Shown: positions 1 through 9,394, numbered from the stretch's first letter. The stretch is DNA of 64,000 nt from Calditerrivibrio nitroreducens DSM 19672 (GCF_000183405.1 NC_014758.1:620001-684000), one strand, 5' to 3'. Program-made: numbers and translations. Notes: generated from the sequence alone by a model not told the origin.

Positions 1-743
1 GTTTTGGCGTATTCCTCTTTGCAGAGTATAAGCCCACCCCTTGGTCCTCTTAAAGTTTTGTGTGTGGTAGTTGTTACAAAGTCGGCATAGGGTACGGGGG
101 AGGGATGTGCTCCGGCTGCGACTAATCCGGCTATGTGTGCCATATCCACCACCAATACGGCGCCAACTTTATCAGCAATTTCTCTAAATTTTTTGAAGTC
201 GATGGTTCTTGGGTATGCACTTGCCCCAACCATTATGAGCTTTGGTTTATGTTCTGTAGCAAGCTTTTCTGCCTCATCGTAGTCTATCGTCTCAGTTTCT
301 TTATTCACTCCATAGGAGATAACGTTAAAAAGTTTTCCGGAAAAATTTACGGGGCTTCCATGGGTGAGATGTCCTCCATGAGAAAGGTTCATACCCATGA
401 TGGTATCCCCTGGTTTTAGTACTGCAAAGTATACAGCCATGTTAGCCTGGCTGCCGGAATGTGCCTGAACATTTGCATGCTCTGCACCAAAAAGCTCTTT
501 GGCCCTTTTGATGGCAAGCTCTTCCGCAATGTCAACAAACTCACATCCGCCGTAGTACCTTTTTGCTGGATACCCTTCGGCATATTTGTTTGTCATAATA
601 GAGCCCTGTGCTTCCAAAACAGCTGGGCTAACAAAATTTTCACTGGCAATAAGCTCTATATGTGTCTCCTGCCTTTCGATCTCTTTCTTCAGGGCATCAT
701 AAATCTCTGGGTCTGCTTGTCTTACTGCATTATAAAGATTCAT
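1..743 (-). CDS. glyA: Serine hydroxymethyltransferase, N-terminal part (cut by window edge)
   Basis: PLP enzyme interconverting serine and glycine and feeding one-carbon units to tetrahydrofolate; cytosolic. The minus-strand reading starts [18 protein letters not shown] and runs 247 codons to the window edge, so the C-terminal ~40% is missing. Hallmarks are visible: the substrate-site stretch [13 protein letters not shown] near residue 30, the YPAKRYYGG stretch, SGSQAN, the [10 protein letters not shown] stretch, and at the very end the PLP-lysine motif [14 protein letters not shown]. The start codon overlaps the rpiB stop as ATGA, so it is translated as the second gene of an rpiB-glyA operon, a common arrangement in bacteria. 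Identification is firm. Confidence 0.97.
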   Translation of the reverse strand, partial: MNLYNAVRQADPEIYDALKKEIERQETHIELIASENFVSPAVLEAQGSIMTNKYAEGYPAKRYYGGCEFVDIAEELAIKRAKELFGAEHANVQAHSGSQANMAVYFAVLKPGDTIMGMNLSHGGHLTHGSPVNFSGKLFNVISYGVNKETETIDYDEAEKLATEHKPKLIMVGASAYPRTIDFKKFREIADKVGAVLVVDMAHIAGLVAAGAHPSPVPYADFVTTTTHKTLRGPRGGLILCKEEYAK

Positions 744-1210
744 TTTTCACCTTCCATATATTTTTTCCAAAAATTTTTAGCGTATTCATCTATCTTTGCA
801 ATTCTTCTTTCGTGTCTTCCCCCTTCAAAATCGGTGGAAAGCCATGTATCAACTATTTCTTTCGCAAGTTCCACACCTATAAGCCTTCCTCCCATTGCAA
901 GGATATTGGCATCGTTGTGAAGTCTGCTAAGTTTGGCGGTGAAGGGATCCCAGCAGAGTGCTGCTCTTATCCCCGGAAATCTATTTGCAGTTATAGATAT
1001 ACCTATTCCAGAGCCACACATAATTATTGCTCTATCAGCTTCTTTCATCAGGATACTTTCCACTGCTTTTAAAGCAAAATCCGGATAATCCACAGATTCG
1101 GATGAAAATGTGCCCAGGTCTATTACTTCATAATGTTTAGACATTAAGTAGGAAACTATTGAGTTTTTTAGATCGAAACCACCATGATCGGCTGCTAAAG
1201 ATATCCTCAT
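740..1210 (-). CDS. rpiB: Ribose-5-phosphate isomerase B
   Basis: Interconverts ribose 5-phosphate and ribulose 5-phosphate in the pentose phosphate pathway. 156 aa, full length for the RpiB/LacAB family. Visible signatures: [15 protein letters not shown] at the N terminus, VDYPDFA near residue 41, the catalytic [13 protein letters not shown] loop containing the active-site Cys, the [12 protein letters not shown] stretch, and the C-terminal [12 protein letters not shown] weak purine-rich ribosome site (AAAGG) lies 8 nt before ATG. First gene of the rpiB-glyA operon. Confidence 0.96.
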   Translation of the reverse strand: MRISLAADHGGFDLKNSIVSYLMSKHYEVIDLGTFSSESVDYPDFALKAVESILMKEADRAIIMCGSGIGISITANRFPGIRAALCWDPFTAKLSRLHNDANILAMGGRLIGVELAKEIVDTWLSTDFEGGRHERRIAKIDEYAKNFWKKYMEGEK

Positions 1211-1467
1211 TCGTCAACCTTTAACTATATTATTTTTTTAAATATCGCTTTTTATTTTAACGTTTTTAAATAAATTAATCTAACTAAAAGGTCAAGAAGT
1301 TATTTTCGAATGATGTTTTAAAAGATTTAGAAAATTAATGATTTGAAGAGCTTAAAATTATTCTCATAAATATTAATTGGTTAATTGTTAAATTTCCTTA
1401 AATTTTAAATTTTTTAAGATTGCACTATAGTTATATGTCAAAAGTGTATATACAAATCTATTGTATA
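1211..1467. other. AT-rich intergenic gap, no gene seen
   Basis: 257 bp of very AT-rich sequence between rpiB and the next minus-strand gene. It must hold the rpiB promoter. The best candidate is a minus-strand TTGACC at 1290-1295 followed by a poor -10, which I do not consider strong. No RNA gene or repeat was recognised. Confidence 0.4.
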
Positions 1468-1734
1468 TTAAAACTCAAGATTGTGTTTTCCGCAGCTACT
1501 GCAGTTTAGCGAGCATCCGCCACCAAAAAATTGTTTATAATTTTTGAACCATTCAAAAAGCTGTTTATCCACCCACTCCTTATCTTCATCAGAAAGGGCT
1601 TCATAATGTCTTTCAGCAGTTTCCTCATAGCTATCAAGGCTCATCCCCACTTCAGATAAAACCTCTTCCTCTGTGGCCTGCATCTCATCAAAAAGTATTA
1701 ATCTTTGTTTCATTTCCAGTACTTCTTCTCTCAT
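1468..1734 (-). CDS. Small Cys-rich hypothetical protein
   Basis: 88 aa, unrecognised. The first ~65 residues are acidic and helical, with many E/D/K and no signal peptide or membrane segment. The protein then ends in GGGCSLNCSSCGKHNLEF, giving a C-x3-C-x2-C set like a small metal site. A good ribosome site (AAAGAGGTG) precedes the ATG. A plausible promoter TTGATT-16 bp-TATATT lies upstream on the minus strand around 1757-1790. It stands alone between rpiB and the radical SAM operon. The clean RBS and lack of any better opposing frame make it a likely real gene. A metal-binding or redox adaptor role is only a guess from the Cys cluster. Confidence 0.7.
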   Translation of the reverse strand: MREEVLEMKQRLILFDEMQATEEEVLSEVGMSLDSYEETAERHYEALSDEDKEWVDKQLFEWFKNYKQFFGGGCSLNCSSCGKHNLEF

Positions 1735-1830
1735 AATGCACCTCTTTAGGACTATTTTACTCTTAATATATAATAATATCTCTAAAAATCAACTGATAAA
1801 ACCTGTTTTTTAAAATTATTTTTAGCTGGT

Positions 1831-2994
1831 CTAATCTTTTAGGCAATAGGCTATGTTTTGCTGGGTATTCCATTGACCAAACAGGCGACTTTTCCCCTCC
1901 AGACTTTTTACAAATCTTTCAAAATATTCAGGCATCTCAGTGGGGGTCAGATCTTCCCATTTACTACCCGGAAGAGGCATAAAGTAATGGGAATGTATAC
2001 GCACTTTATTGTGCCACTTTTCGATCCATTCAATTGTTTCTTTTAGTGTTTCACTGGTTTCAAATGGTAATCCAAAAATAAAATCCACATCCACAGTAAA
2101 TTTGTATTTCAAAAAGAGATTTATAGCCTCCTCAACTTTTTCTATATTTTCAGGTCGGTTCATCTTTTTTAATAATTTTCTGGAGGCCGATTGGAGCCCT
2201 ATAACCACCCGTCTGTTGTGACAGTAGTGTTTGATAAGCTTTACAAATTCCTCATTTACAAAGTATGGGTTTATTTCCGATGGGAAAGAGCCATAAAATA
2301 TTCGCCCTTTATTGTATAAAAGATTATGGAGTTTGTCTAACAGTTTTTCAATCATTAAAATATTTATTCCGTTGTCGTAGAAGTATGATGCTGAATCTGG
2401 AGCGATGAATCTTAAGTCGGTCTTATTGTGTGAGATACCAAAAGATACATCATCAAGTATTCTGTCGATCGATTTGTATCGTAATTTCCCTTTATACAGC
2501 TGTGGTGTCTGACAGTATTTACAGGAAAAAGTACATCCCCTCATGATCTCTATGGCACCAAAAAGATTTTTTTTCTTAGGATAAGCATCAAAATGATTTA
2601 AATCAACTTTTTTAGTACCTTTGTATATCTTTTTGCCATCTATTCCTGATTCAAAATCTTCCACTATCTCCTTTAAAACAATCTCCCCTTCTCCATTACA
2701 AACCTTGTCAAAATATTTTGTCATCTCTTCTGATCTTGCTGATGGGTGGGGGCCTCCACAGGCTATTTTAATGTTTTTTTTCTGTTTTAGTTTCTGGGCT
2801 AACTCAATATAAAATTTTGCATTTATACTATTGAATGAAAAATAGTAAAAACCTGGTAGGGGATTTGAATCTATCTCCTCCACTTTTAATACTTTATAAT
2901 TGATCTCCGGAAACCATTTTTCAAAAGCCACCAGAAGAGCTCTGATGGAGAATTTATTAAATTTATCAAGGATAAATATGTGATTATCTATCAA
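1831..2994 (-). CDS. B12-binding-domain/radical SAM protein
   Basis: 387 aa. The first ~110 residues look like the cobalamin-binding Rossmann fold that precedes many radical SAM domains (IKIACGGPHPSARSEEM). The radical SAM motif MRGCTFSCKYCQTPQ (C-x3-C-x2-C) is near residue 153. The rest of the TIM barrel follows (GLQSASRKLLKKMNRPENIE; DFIFGLPFETSETL). Overall it resembles the B12-SAM family typified by Methanocaldococcus MJ1487, whose substrate is unknown. The start overlaps the end of the NfeD-like gene by 11 bp, so it is the last gene of the five-gene operon reading down from 5925. The reaction cannot be named from sequence. Confidence 0.85.
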   Translation of the reverse strand: MIDNHIFILDKFNKFSIRALLVAFEKWFPEINYKVLKVEEIDSNPLPGFYYFSFNSINAKFYIELAQKLKQKKNIKIACGGPHPSARSEEMTKYFDKVCNGEGEIVLKEIVEDFESGIDGKKIYKGTKKVDLNHFDAYPKKKNLFGAIEIMRGCTFSCKYCQTPQLYKGKLRYKSIDRILDDVSFGISHNKTDLRFIAPDSASYFYDNGINILMIEKLLDKLHNLLYNKGRIFYGSFPSEINPYFVNEEFVKLIKHYCHNRRVVIGLQSASRKLLKKMNRPENIEKVEEAINLFLKYKFTVDVDFIFGLPFETSETLKETIEWIEKWHNKVRIHSHYFMPLPGSKWEDLTPTEMPEYFERFVKSLEGKSRLFGQWNTQQNIAYCLKD

Positions 2995-4234
2995 TTCTTT
3001 TCACCTTTAACATCAGATCATTTACCTGCAAGACCTCAACTTTGTCCCCCCTGTTGATATCTGTATCTGACTCTGCACTCCATATTTCTCCGTGAACGAG
3101 TATTTTCCCTTTTCGGGATGACGTATCCCAGTCTAATACCTCCCCAATTTTCCCAATCATCCCCTCTGTACCTGTGACGGATCTCTTTTTGAAGTCTTTG
3201 ATGACAAGTTTTCCTATCAAAAGAATGACACCACCAAAAAACAGAATCAATATTATAATAATGGGCAATGAAACATTTATTCCCATATTTCCTCCTTTGC
3301 TAAAAAGGATGTATAGACCAGCGGCAAGAGCAGATATCCCTGCAATAGAAAGTAGTCCGAAACTTGTTATGAATATCTCTGCAATGAGAAGAACAATTCC
3401 GGCCAAGATCAGCAGCAACCCCAGATAGTTTATAGGTATTATATTAATTGCCAGAAGAAAAAGTATGATCGCCGCTATCCCTATGGATGCAAAGATAAAA
3501 GTTCCTGGCATCTTAAATTCAAGAAAAATTGAAGCAATCGCTATAAGTAAAAGTAAGACTATGATATTTGGATCTGAAAGGAAGAATGCAATCTTTTCCG
3601 TAATGGATGGTTCATATTTTTTTAAAAAGAGTGTTTCTTTTATATTAAACCTATTTTTTATCTTTTCTATCAATTCTTCTTCTGTATTAACTATATCATC
3701 GACGATTCTTTTATCATAGGCCTCTCTGGCGGTGAGGCTTATCGAGTTTATGACCATTTCAGTTGCGATCTGCTCATTTTTTCCCCTTTTCTGGGCAATG
3801 GATCTGATAAATGCAGTTGTATCATTTTCCACCTTTTTTCTCATATCCCCTTTAATATCTTCGCCAGTAATATTTACCGGGTGTGCCGCACCTATATGAG
3901 TACCATCAGACATTAAGAGATAGTTCGAGGATAGTGCGATAAAGGCTCCTGCGGATGTTGCCCTTGCCCCCTGAGGAGAGACATAGACAACCACAGGGAT
4001 CTTTGATTCCAGAAAAAGCTGTACTATTTTTCTGGTGGATTCAAGGATCCCGCCAGGTGTGTCAAGCTTTACTAAAAATACAGAATCTGCTCTGGAAGCA
4101 TTCTCTATATTAACTTTAATAAATTTATATGTAAACTCAGTAATAATCCCATTTACCTCTATTGTGTAGATCTCTTTTGAGAAGACCGGTAATGAAAATA
4201 TTAAAAATAATGCAATTAATATAAATCTTCTCAT
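2984..4234 (-). CDS. NfeD/ClpP-class membrane serine protease
   Basis: 416 aa. Residues 1-20 form a signal peptide (ILIALFLIFSLPVFS). A ClpP-like protease domain follows, with LDTPGGILEST at ~58, the nucleophile Ser94 in ARATSAGAF, and the general-base Lys at ~133/134 in MRKKVENDTT, as in the archaeal 1510-N/STOPP family. Four or five transmembrane helices span ~210-345. The C-terminal NfeD beta-barrel (OB fold; GEVLDWDTSSRKGKILVHGE) ends the protein. Members act in membrane protein quality control, usually beside a stomatin, but no stomatin gene is present here. The ATG overlaps the trmB stop (ATGA). Confidence 0.93.
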   Translation of the reverse strand: MRRFILIALFLIFSLPVFSKEIYTIEVNGIITEFTYKFIKVNIENASRADSVFLVKLDTPGGILESTRKIVQLFLESKIPVVVYVSPQGARATSAGAFIALSSNYLLMSDGTHIGAAHPVNITGEDIKGDMRKKVENDTTAFIRSIAQKRGKNEQIATEMVINSISLTAREAYDKRIVDDIVNTEEELIEKIKNRFNIKETLFLKKYEPSITEKIAFFLSDPNIIVLLLLIAIASIFLEFKMPGTFIFASIGIAAIILFLLAINIIPINYLGLLLILAGIVLLIAEIFITSFGLLSIAGISALAAGLYILFSKGGNMGINVSLPIIIILILFFGGVILLIGKLVIKDFKKRSVTGTEGMIGKIGEVLDWDTSSRKGKILVHGEIWSAESDTDINRGDKVEVLQVNDLMLKVKRIDR

Positions 4235-4875
4235 AGTTTCACCATTTTGAAGAAATAGACCTTGTTTTTTATGGCAAATTTTCTGTAGTATTTTGTGGGG
4301 TAGTAGTCGATTAGTTCATTTACAAAGTAGTTTTCAAACTCAGGCTTTAATTCGGAGACAGCCTTAAGATTGATTAGTATCTCTTCAGCATAGTCATCAT
4401 GGTCTGTAGCAATGAATAGTTTTCCACCAGGTATTAATTTGTCACTAATAATCTTGAGAAATTCAGGCTTTAAAAGACGACGTTTGTTGTGTTTTTTTTT
4501 AGGCCATGGATCCGGGAAATTAACGTAAAAGTTTGAGACAGTGTTGTTGGCTAAAAGAGGTACAAAAAAGCTTGCATCATATTGAATAAGTTTTACATTT
4601 GAAAGATTTTTCTTCTGCACCTTTGATATAGCTTTTCTAAATATTTTTCTGAATACTTCAAACCCTATAAAATGCTCGTCCGGTCTCTTTTCTGCTATAT
4701 GACACAAAAACTCACCATTACCGATACCTATTTCAACATTTAGAGGTTTATCATCCGTGAAAAAATTGCCAAGAGTGTACTCTGTCAAAGGTCTCATCTG
4801 TGATTTTATCTGGTCAGAAAAGGTATAAAAACCCTCTTCAAAATGTATATTTAATCTGATTATTTCCTTTTCCAT
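4231..4875 (-). CDS. trmB: tRNA (guanine-N7-)-methyltransferase
   Basis: SAM-dependent enzyme that makes m7G46 in the tRNA variable loop. 214 aa, normal length. Visible features: the SAM-binding VEIGIGNGEFLCHIA near residue 47, the FIGFEVF turn, and the family signature NFPDPWPKKKHNKRRL near 119, followed by ATDHDDYAEEI. The start overlaps the end of the metallo-hydrolase gene by 16 bp, so it is translationally coupled within the operon. Confidence 0.96.
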   Translation of the reverse strand: MEKEIIRLNIHFEEGFYTFSDQIKSQMRPLTEYTLGNFFTDDKPLNVEIGIGNGEFLCHIAEKRPDEHFIGFEVFRKIFRKAISKVQKKNLSNVKLIQYDASFFVPLLANNTVSNFYVNFPDPWPKKKHNKRRLLKPEFLKIISDKLIPGGKLFIATDHDDYAEEILINLKAVSELKPEFENYFVNELIDYYPTKYYRKFAIKNKVYFFKMVKL

Positions 4876-5723
4876 CTGACACCTTTGTCAAATACCATCT
4901 CAACTTCCCCAGTTTTTTGGAGGTAAGATAGGTAGCCTCTAATTGTGGATAATATAAGCATATAAATTGTAAGATTTGGCTCTATTGAGAGTTTATTTAA
5001 AATAGCTTCTGTTATCTCATAGTCAGTAGTTCCTTGTGAATTTTCAAGAATTAAAGATTTTATTGTTGCAGTATGTTTTCTGTTAATATCTATCAGGTCA
5101 TGAATAACTTCTTTATCGTATAAACCCTTATGACAGATTACCGCTTTTTCAAAGTTCAATTCTTCAATTGTTGAAAGGGATTTTTCAAATCTACCAACAT
5201 CGTATAGATATAATACCCTGTATTTTTCTATGATGTCACCTGAAAAAAGAGCATCCCCCAGATAAACAATTTTATCTATTTTTAAACCGATTAATGAAGG
5301 GGAATGCCCAGATAGGTCTAATATTTCGATACCTTTCTGGGATAAGATTTCTCTATCAATCGGCTCCACCATAGAATTTTTTGCCTTTAAAAATTTATCA
5401 GAGAGTAAAAACTCCCAGTAACCCCCATTTAATAGAGATGGTTCCAATTCTGTATTGTTAAGAAAAGATAATTCCCCAGGTTCAGCAAAAACTTTTGAAT
5501 TATATCTTTTTTGAAAGTAGCTATTACCTCCTATGTGATCAGCATGGGAATGGGAGTTTACAATCAAAGATACAGGCTTCCCCAAAATTTTATCAATTTT
5601 TCTACCGACAGATTCGTCTATCCCAGTATCGAATAAAATTACGCTATTACCCTCATCAAAGCCCATAAACATATTAGGGCCTGTATCTATGGTGAAAACT
5701 TTTTCATTTATATATTGTATCAT
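4860..5723 (-). CDS. Metallo-beta-lactamase-fold hydrolase
   Basis: 287 aa, soluble. The di-metal motif H-x-H-x-D-H is present as NSHSHADHIGG near residue 57. A third ligand region, LDLSGHSPSLIGL near 136, and an acidic ligand in YLGDALFSGD near 154 follow. The C-terminal ~70 residues are a helical extension ending KGVRWKRK. The chemistry of this glyoxalase II-like superfamily is hydrolysis of thioesters or similar bonds, but the substrate cannot be read from sequence. It lies between a DUF1858 gene (5-bp gap) and trmB. Confidence 0.88.
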   Translation of the reverse strand: MIQYINEKVFTIDTGPNMFMGFDEGNSVILFDTGIDESVGRKIDKILGKPVSLIVNSHSHADHIGGNSYFQKRYNSKVFAEPGELSFLNNTELEPSLLNGGYWEFLLSDKFLKAKNSMVEPIDREILSQKGIEILDLSGHSPSLIGLKIDKIVYLGDALFSGDIIEKYRVLYLYDVGRFEKSLSTIEELNFEKAVICHKGLYDKEVIHDLIDINRKHTATIKSLILENSQGTTDYEITEAILNKLSIEPNLTIYMLILSTIRGYLSYLQKTGEVEMVFDKGVRWKRK

Positions 5724-5727
5724 TTTG

Positions 5728-5925
5728 TTAATTCTGTTTTATCTCTTTTTCAATTGCCTTTATAAGTTTTTCCGGGTCTATACCGTGCATCATACAACCT
5801 TTTTCGATGGTTTCATTCTGTATCCCCATACAGCTTAAGCATCCCATATTAAACTCATCAAAAACTTTTTTTGATTGTGGGAATTTTTTTATAACTTCAG
5901 CAATTAGCATAGTTTTAGATATCAT
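5728..5925 (-). CDS. DUF1858 small Cys protein
   Basis: 65 aa. The start is taken at the ATG (5925) that follows a perfect AGGAGG at 5931-5936, giving MISKTMLIAEVIKKFP; a longer upstream reading has no ribosome site. The sequence fits the DUF1858 fold: a helix that defines an oligomerising domain, then GCLSCMG and later GCMMHGIDPEKLI. Such small proteins, often fused to hybrid-cluster or ScdA-like proteins, are thought to be redox or metal related. It is the first gene of the operon that continues through the hydrolase, trmB, NfeD and the B12/radical SAM gene. Confidence 0.85.
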   Translation of the reverse strand: MISKTMLIAEVIKKFPQSKKVFDEFNMGCLSCMGIQNETIEKGCMMHGIDPEKLIKAIEKEIKQN

Positions 5926-5945
5926 TAAAACCTCCTTTTTTTTAT

Positions 5946-5973
5946 ATTTTACAATATTTGGTAGTTTAGTCAA
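5946..5973 (-). promoter_or_regulatory. Sigma-70-type promoter of the DUF1858-trmB-NfeD operon
   Basis: Minus strand TTGACT (5968-5973), 16-bp spacer, TAAAAT (5946-5951), then a ~20-nt leader to the AGGAGG and ATG at 5925. Confidence 0.65.
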
Positions 5974-6018
5974 TCTTTTTGTTGATTTGGATTGGCAATA
6001 TGGTATATGAGGTAAATT

Positions 6019-6504
6019 ATGGGACGTTTTTTGATATGCAATTTTTTTGATATCGTAAATCTCAAAATTAGCTGGAGCCTTGATGGTATCCCAGAATCAA
6101 TAGATTTTATAAATGATTCTGTATTTGTAAGTGGTGATTTGCCTTGTAATATAAGAAAAATATACCAGATTTTAAAAAATTACTATTCTTCCGAAAGATA
6201 TGACATATTGGGTATGTTAGATGGTGTTGAGTTTACCACTTTTGAAATGAAGGTTTTCAAGAGATTATTAGAAGTTCCTCCAGGAGAGGTTATTACTTAT
6301 AGTGAGCTTGCAAATGAGATAGGTACAAAAGATGGTGCCAGGGCAGTGGGGAATGTCATGAGAAGAAATAGATTCCCTATTTTGATCCCATGTCATAGGG
6401 TTGTGGGGAAAAATGGGCTTGGAGGGTTCACACCTGGGCTTGAGCTTAAGAAAAGACTCCTTGATTATGAAAGACAATTGAAAAGTGCGAGTGGAGGGAC
6501 TTGA
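6019..6504 (+). CDS. ogt: Methylated-DNA-protein-cysteine methyltransferase
   Basis: Suicide repair protein that removes the alkyl group from O6-methylguanine onto its own Cys. 161 aa. The methyl-acceptor site is ILIPCHRVVG with Cys125. Upstream are the helix-turn-helix TYSELANEIGTKDGARAVGNVMRRN (residues ~93-117, with the arginine finger) and a degenerate N-terminal domain. A ribosome site (GAGG) precedes ATG. Its last six codons and stop lie inside the tRNA-Leu gene on the other strand (6486-6566). Transcription is divergent from the DUF1858 operon. Confidence 0.95.
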   Translation: MGRFLICNFFDIVNLKISWSLDGIPESIDFINDSVFVSGDLPCNIRKIYQILKNYYSSERYDILGMLDGVEFTTFEMKVFKRLLEVPPGEVITYSELANEIGTKDGARAVGNVMRRNRFPILIPCHRVVGKNGLGGFTPGLELKKRLLDYERQLKSASGGT

Positions 6505-6566
6505 ACCCCCACGCTTGTGGCACTAGATCCTAAGTCTAGCGCGTCTACCAGTTCCGCCACACTCGC
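6486..6566 (-). tRNA. tRNA-Leu (anticodon UAG)
   Basis: The minus strand folds as a cloverleaf. Acceptor GCGAGTG/CACTCGC is followed by discriminator A, the anticodon stem is CTAGA/TCTAG with loop CTTAGGA (anticodon UAG), and the T arm is GGGGG-TTCAAGT-CCCTC. CCA is not encoded. The variable arm is short for a Leu isoacceptor by eye, but the anticodon and D region (GGCGGAACTGGTAGACGC) are typical of tRNA-Leu. It is the third gene in a cluster transcribed Arg-His-Leu. Confidence 0.9.
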
Positions 6567-6578
6567 ATGAGAAACAAG

Positions 6579-6652
6579 GGTGGATGACGGGACTCGAACC
6601 CGCGACAACCGGAGCCACAATCCGGGACTCTACCAGCTGAGCTACATCCACC
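6579..6652 (-). tRNA. tRNA-His (anticodon GUG)
   Basis: Minus strand: acceptor GTGGATG/CATCCAC with an encoded extra G at -1 (6652) opposite discriminator C (6579), the identity element of tRNA-His. D arm TAGCTCAGCTGGTAGAG, anticodon loop with GUG, T arm GCGGG-TTCGAGT-CCCGT. No encoded CCA. Confidence 0.95.
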
Positions 6653-6661
6653 ATATAAAAA

Positions 6662-6735
<74 letters not shown>

Positions 6736-6747
6736 CCTGAGCCAAAC

Positions 6748-6776
6748 TTTCTAATCTTTTTTTTAAAAATTGTCAA
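6748..6776 (-). promoter_or_regulatory. Promoter of the tRNA Arg-His-Leu cluster
   Basis: Minus strand TTGACA (6771-6776), 17-bp spacer, TAGAAA (6748-6753). The predicted start is only a few bases before the tRNA-Arg 5' end at 6735. A perfect -35 and a fair -10. Confidence 0.65.
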
Positions 6777-6813
6777 TAGGCAGTTTGAAAAAAATGAAAA
6801 TAAGCCCATTTTT

Positions 6814-6854
6814 AATAGAGCAAGGTGGATTCGATCCACCTCTTAAACTCTATT
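6814..6854. repeat. Nested inverted repeat at the end of purC
   Basis: The outer arms AATAGAG (6814-6820) and CTCTATT (6848-6854) enclose a 7-bp hairpin AGGTGGA/TCCACCT (6823-6829 and 6835-6841) with loop TTCGA. It begins inside the purC stop codon. It probably ends or protects the purC transcript, though no U tract follows on the minus strand. The inner hairpin resembles a tRNA T arm, but no cloverleaf surrounds it. Confidence 0.5.
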
Positions 6855-7731
6855 ATTTTGTAAGAATTTCCATTATTTCAAGGTAACGTTTGGAAGTTTG
6901 CTCAATAATGTGGGGTGGAAGGTCAGGTCCAGGGGCTGTTTTGTTCCAGTCGAGGGTTTCAAGATAATTTCTCAGGAATTGTTTATCCATGCTTTCCTGT
7001 GGTTTGCCTGGTTGATATAGCTTTTTAAACCAGAATCTGGAAGAATCAGGTGTTAATACTTCATCTATCAATATGATTTTACCGTTATAATTACCAAATT
7101 CCATTTTCGTATCGGCTATAATTATCCCTTTTTTCTCTGCAATTTCTGAAGCTCTTTTATAAACTTTTATGGTTAATTCTTTTAATTTTTCTGCTATCTC
7201 TTTACCAACTATTTCACACATCCTTTCAAAACTGATATTTTCATCATGTTTACCAAGTTCCTCTTTTGTGGCGGGGGTGAAGATAGGCTCATCAAATTTC
7301 TCTGATTCCACCATCCCTTCCCTTAGTTTAATACCACATATAGTTCCTGTCGCTTTATAATCTTTCCATCCGGATCCAGATATATAACCTCTTACTACAC
7401 ACTCAATAGGATAAGGCTTTGCTTTTTTTACCATCATGGTGCGATCTTTGAGTATATCCTTATGCTTTCTCACCTCTTCAGGCATCTGATCAATATCGGT
7501 GGTAATAAGATGATTTTCCACAATATCTTTTGTCTGTTCAAACCAAAATTTTGAAAGCTGCGTCAAAACATACCCTTTCATAGGGATACCATTCGGCATA
7601 ATAACATCAAATGCGGATATTCTGTCTGTCGTAACGATCAAAAGATATTCTCCTAAATCGTATATATCTCTTACTTTTCCTCTTCCAATAAGTTTTAGCC
7701 CTTCAAGATTGGTATTAAGAATTACCTGCAT
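6853..7731 (-). CDS. purC: Phosphoribosylaminoimidazole-succinocarboxamide synthase
   Basis: Joins aspartate to CAIR using ATP in purine synthesis (SAICAR synthase). 292 aa, the longer ~300-residue form rather than the ~235-residue form. Visible motifs: [19 protein letters not shown] at the N terminus, [16 protein letters not shown] (~35-50), [16 protein letters not shown] (~112), and [14 protein letters not shown] (~222). The ATG at 7731 is chosen over a TTG one codon upstream because GGAGG lies 6 nt before it. It overlaps the end of the oxidoreductase/rhodanese gene by 17 bp, so it closes an mtaB - oxidoreductase - purC operon. Confidence 0.97.
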   Translation of the reverse strand: MQVILNTNLEGLKLIGRGKVRDIYDLGEYLLIVTTDRISAFDVIMPNGIPMKGYVLTQLSKFWFEQTKDIVENHLITTDIDQMPEEVRKHKDILKDRTMMVKKAKPYPIECVVRGYISGSGWKDYKATGTICGIKLREGMVESEKFDEPIFTPATKEELGKHDENISFERMCEIVGKEIAEKLKELTIKVYKRASEIAEKKGIIIADTKMEFGNYNGKIILIDEVLTPDSSRFWFKKLYQPGKPQESMDKQFLRNYLETLDWNKTAPGPDLPPHIIEQTSKRYLEIMEILTK

Positions 7732-9394
7732 CAATTACCTCCATATTTTTTATTTTTGCTACTCTTTTTATCGCTTCTATGCCACCTGAAATGTTATAGG
7801 CATCAAAACCATAGTTTCTTAAAAGTTTTGTGGCCACATACCCTCTGTAACCCACAGCACAGTAGATATAAACTGGCTTGTTTTTATTTAATTCCTCTAA
7901 TGACTCTCTTAAATCGTTTATGTAAATATTTATAGCATTTTTTACCCTGTATGATTTAAATTCAATTCTGGTACGCACATCGAGAATTTGTAGTTCATTA
8001 CTGTATATTTCTAAAAATTGTTGCGGTGTAATGAGATTTGAACTATTTATAAAATTAGTAGCCACGAGACCTGATATATTTACAGGATCTTTGGCTGCTC
8101 CGTAAGGTGGTGAGTAGCAAAAGTCGATTTCTCCAAGTTCGTAAACAGTAAGACCCGCAAATATGGCTGTGGATATTATATCTATCCTTCTTTCAACTCC
8201 ATTTTCCCCTGAAGCCTCTGCTCCAAGTATCTTTCCGGTTTTTTTGTCAAAAATAAGTTTTATGAAGATATACTTTGGATCAGGGTAGTATTCAACATGG
8301 TTTGGATCTTCTGTATAGGTAAAATGTGCATCGTAACCAAATTTTATGGCTTCTTTGTAAGATAGACCTGTTTGGGCACAACAGGCATTTTCAAAACTTA
8401 CAATTGCTGTCCTCAATGTGCCTTTATATTCTAAATTTCCCCCAGCTGCATTACATCCAGCCACTCTACCTTCTCTATTTGCAGGGCCTGCAAGGGGTGC
8501 TAAAATATAATTTCCTGTGATAATGTCCTTTTTTTCCACTAAATCACCAGCTGCATAAATATCTGCCACAGATGTTTCCATTCTGCTATTTACCCTTACT
8601 CCTCCTACTGATCCTATTTCCAATCCTGCAGTTTTTGCAAGTTCAATGTCTGGTTTTACGCCGGTTGCGATAATTAGAAGATCGGTGGTAAAACTTTCCC
8701 CCTTTTCAGATAAGAGGATAATTTTATTATCCTGTTTATAAGCTTTAACTATTTTAGTTTCTGTTTTTAATGTGATGCCGCAGGATACCATTTTTTCATA
8801 TATCTTTAATGATACTTCAGGGCTGAATGTGGGTAGGATATGCGGTAATGCTTCCACTACTGTTACTTCTAATCCGCAGTGCATCAATGCTTCAGAGGTC
8901 TCAATTCCGATGTATCCTGCTCCTATTACACAAGCGGACTCTGGTTTATGTTCTTCGATGAAATCTTTTATACTATCCATGTCTTCAATTGATCTTACTG
9001 TAAAGTAGTCGATTTCAGATATCCCATCTATTGGGGGGATAATAGTTTTTGCACCGTTGCATAAAATCAATTTATCGTATTGGAATGTAAGGTTTTCATC
9101 GCTGTTATTTTTTGCAAATACTATTTTCTTGTCTGGATCTATTCTTATGGCCTCTGTATGTGTGAAGACGTCTATATTGTATCTTTTTTTAAGCGATTTT
9201 GCATTTTGAAGTAATAGTGAATTTCTACTTTTTATCACATTGCCGATATAATAAGGGATACCACAATTGGCGAAAGAAACGTATCCATTTTTCTCAAGAA
9301 TTGTTATTTCAGCTGTTTCATCTGTTCGTCTTGCTTTTGCAGCTGCTGTTGCCCCTGCGGCAACACCACCTATTACCAGAATTCTTTTTCCCAT
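7715..9394 (-). CDS. CoA-disulfide reductase-rhodanese fusion
   Basis: 559 aa flavoprotein. It starts with a Rossmann motif, [20 protein letters not shown]. The single redox Cys44 lies in [13 protein letters not shown], the CoADR/NADH-peroxidase type active site. An NAD-binding [13 protein letters not shown] follows near 158, then the FAD site [12 protein letters not shown] near 277. A C-terminal rhodanese domain (~460-545) carries Cys512 in [11 protein letters not shown]. The CoADR-RHD family reduces CoA disulfide/persulfide or polysulfide, consistent with sulfur or redox metabolism. It lies 10 bp after mtaB. The exact substrate is not readable from sequence. Confidence 0.92.
   Translation of the reverse strand: MGKRILVIGGVAAGATAAAKARRTDETAEITILEKNGYVSFANCGIPYYIGNVIKSRNSLLLQNAKSLKKRYNIDVFTHTEAIRIDPDKKIVFAKNNSDENLTFQYDKLILCNGAKTIIPPIDGISEIDYFTVRSIEDMDSIKDFIEEHKPESACVIGAGYIGIETSEALMHCGLEVTVVEALPHILPTFSPEVSLKIYEKMVSCGITLKTETKIVKAYKQDNKIILLSEKGESFTTDLLIIATGVKPDIELAKTAGLEIGSVGGVRVNSRMETSVADIYAAGDLVEKKDIITGNYILAPLAGPANREGRVAGCNAAGGNLEYKGTLRTAIVSFENACCAQTGLSYKEAIKFGYDAHFTYTEDPNHVEYYPDPKYIFIKLIFDKKTGKILGAEASGENGVERRIDIISTAIFAGLTVYELGEIDFCYSPPYGAAKDPVNISGLVATNFINSSNLITPQQFLEIYSNELQILDVRTRIEFKSYRVKNAINIYINDLRESLEELNKNKPVYIYCAVGYRGYVATKLLRNYGFDAYNISGGIEAIKRVAKIKNMEVIDAGNS

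Noticed and set aside
135-1072. Several plus-strand frames over glyA and rpiB
   Set aside because: Shadow frames opposite two clearly conserved enzymes; no family signatures or ribosome sites.
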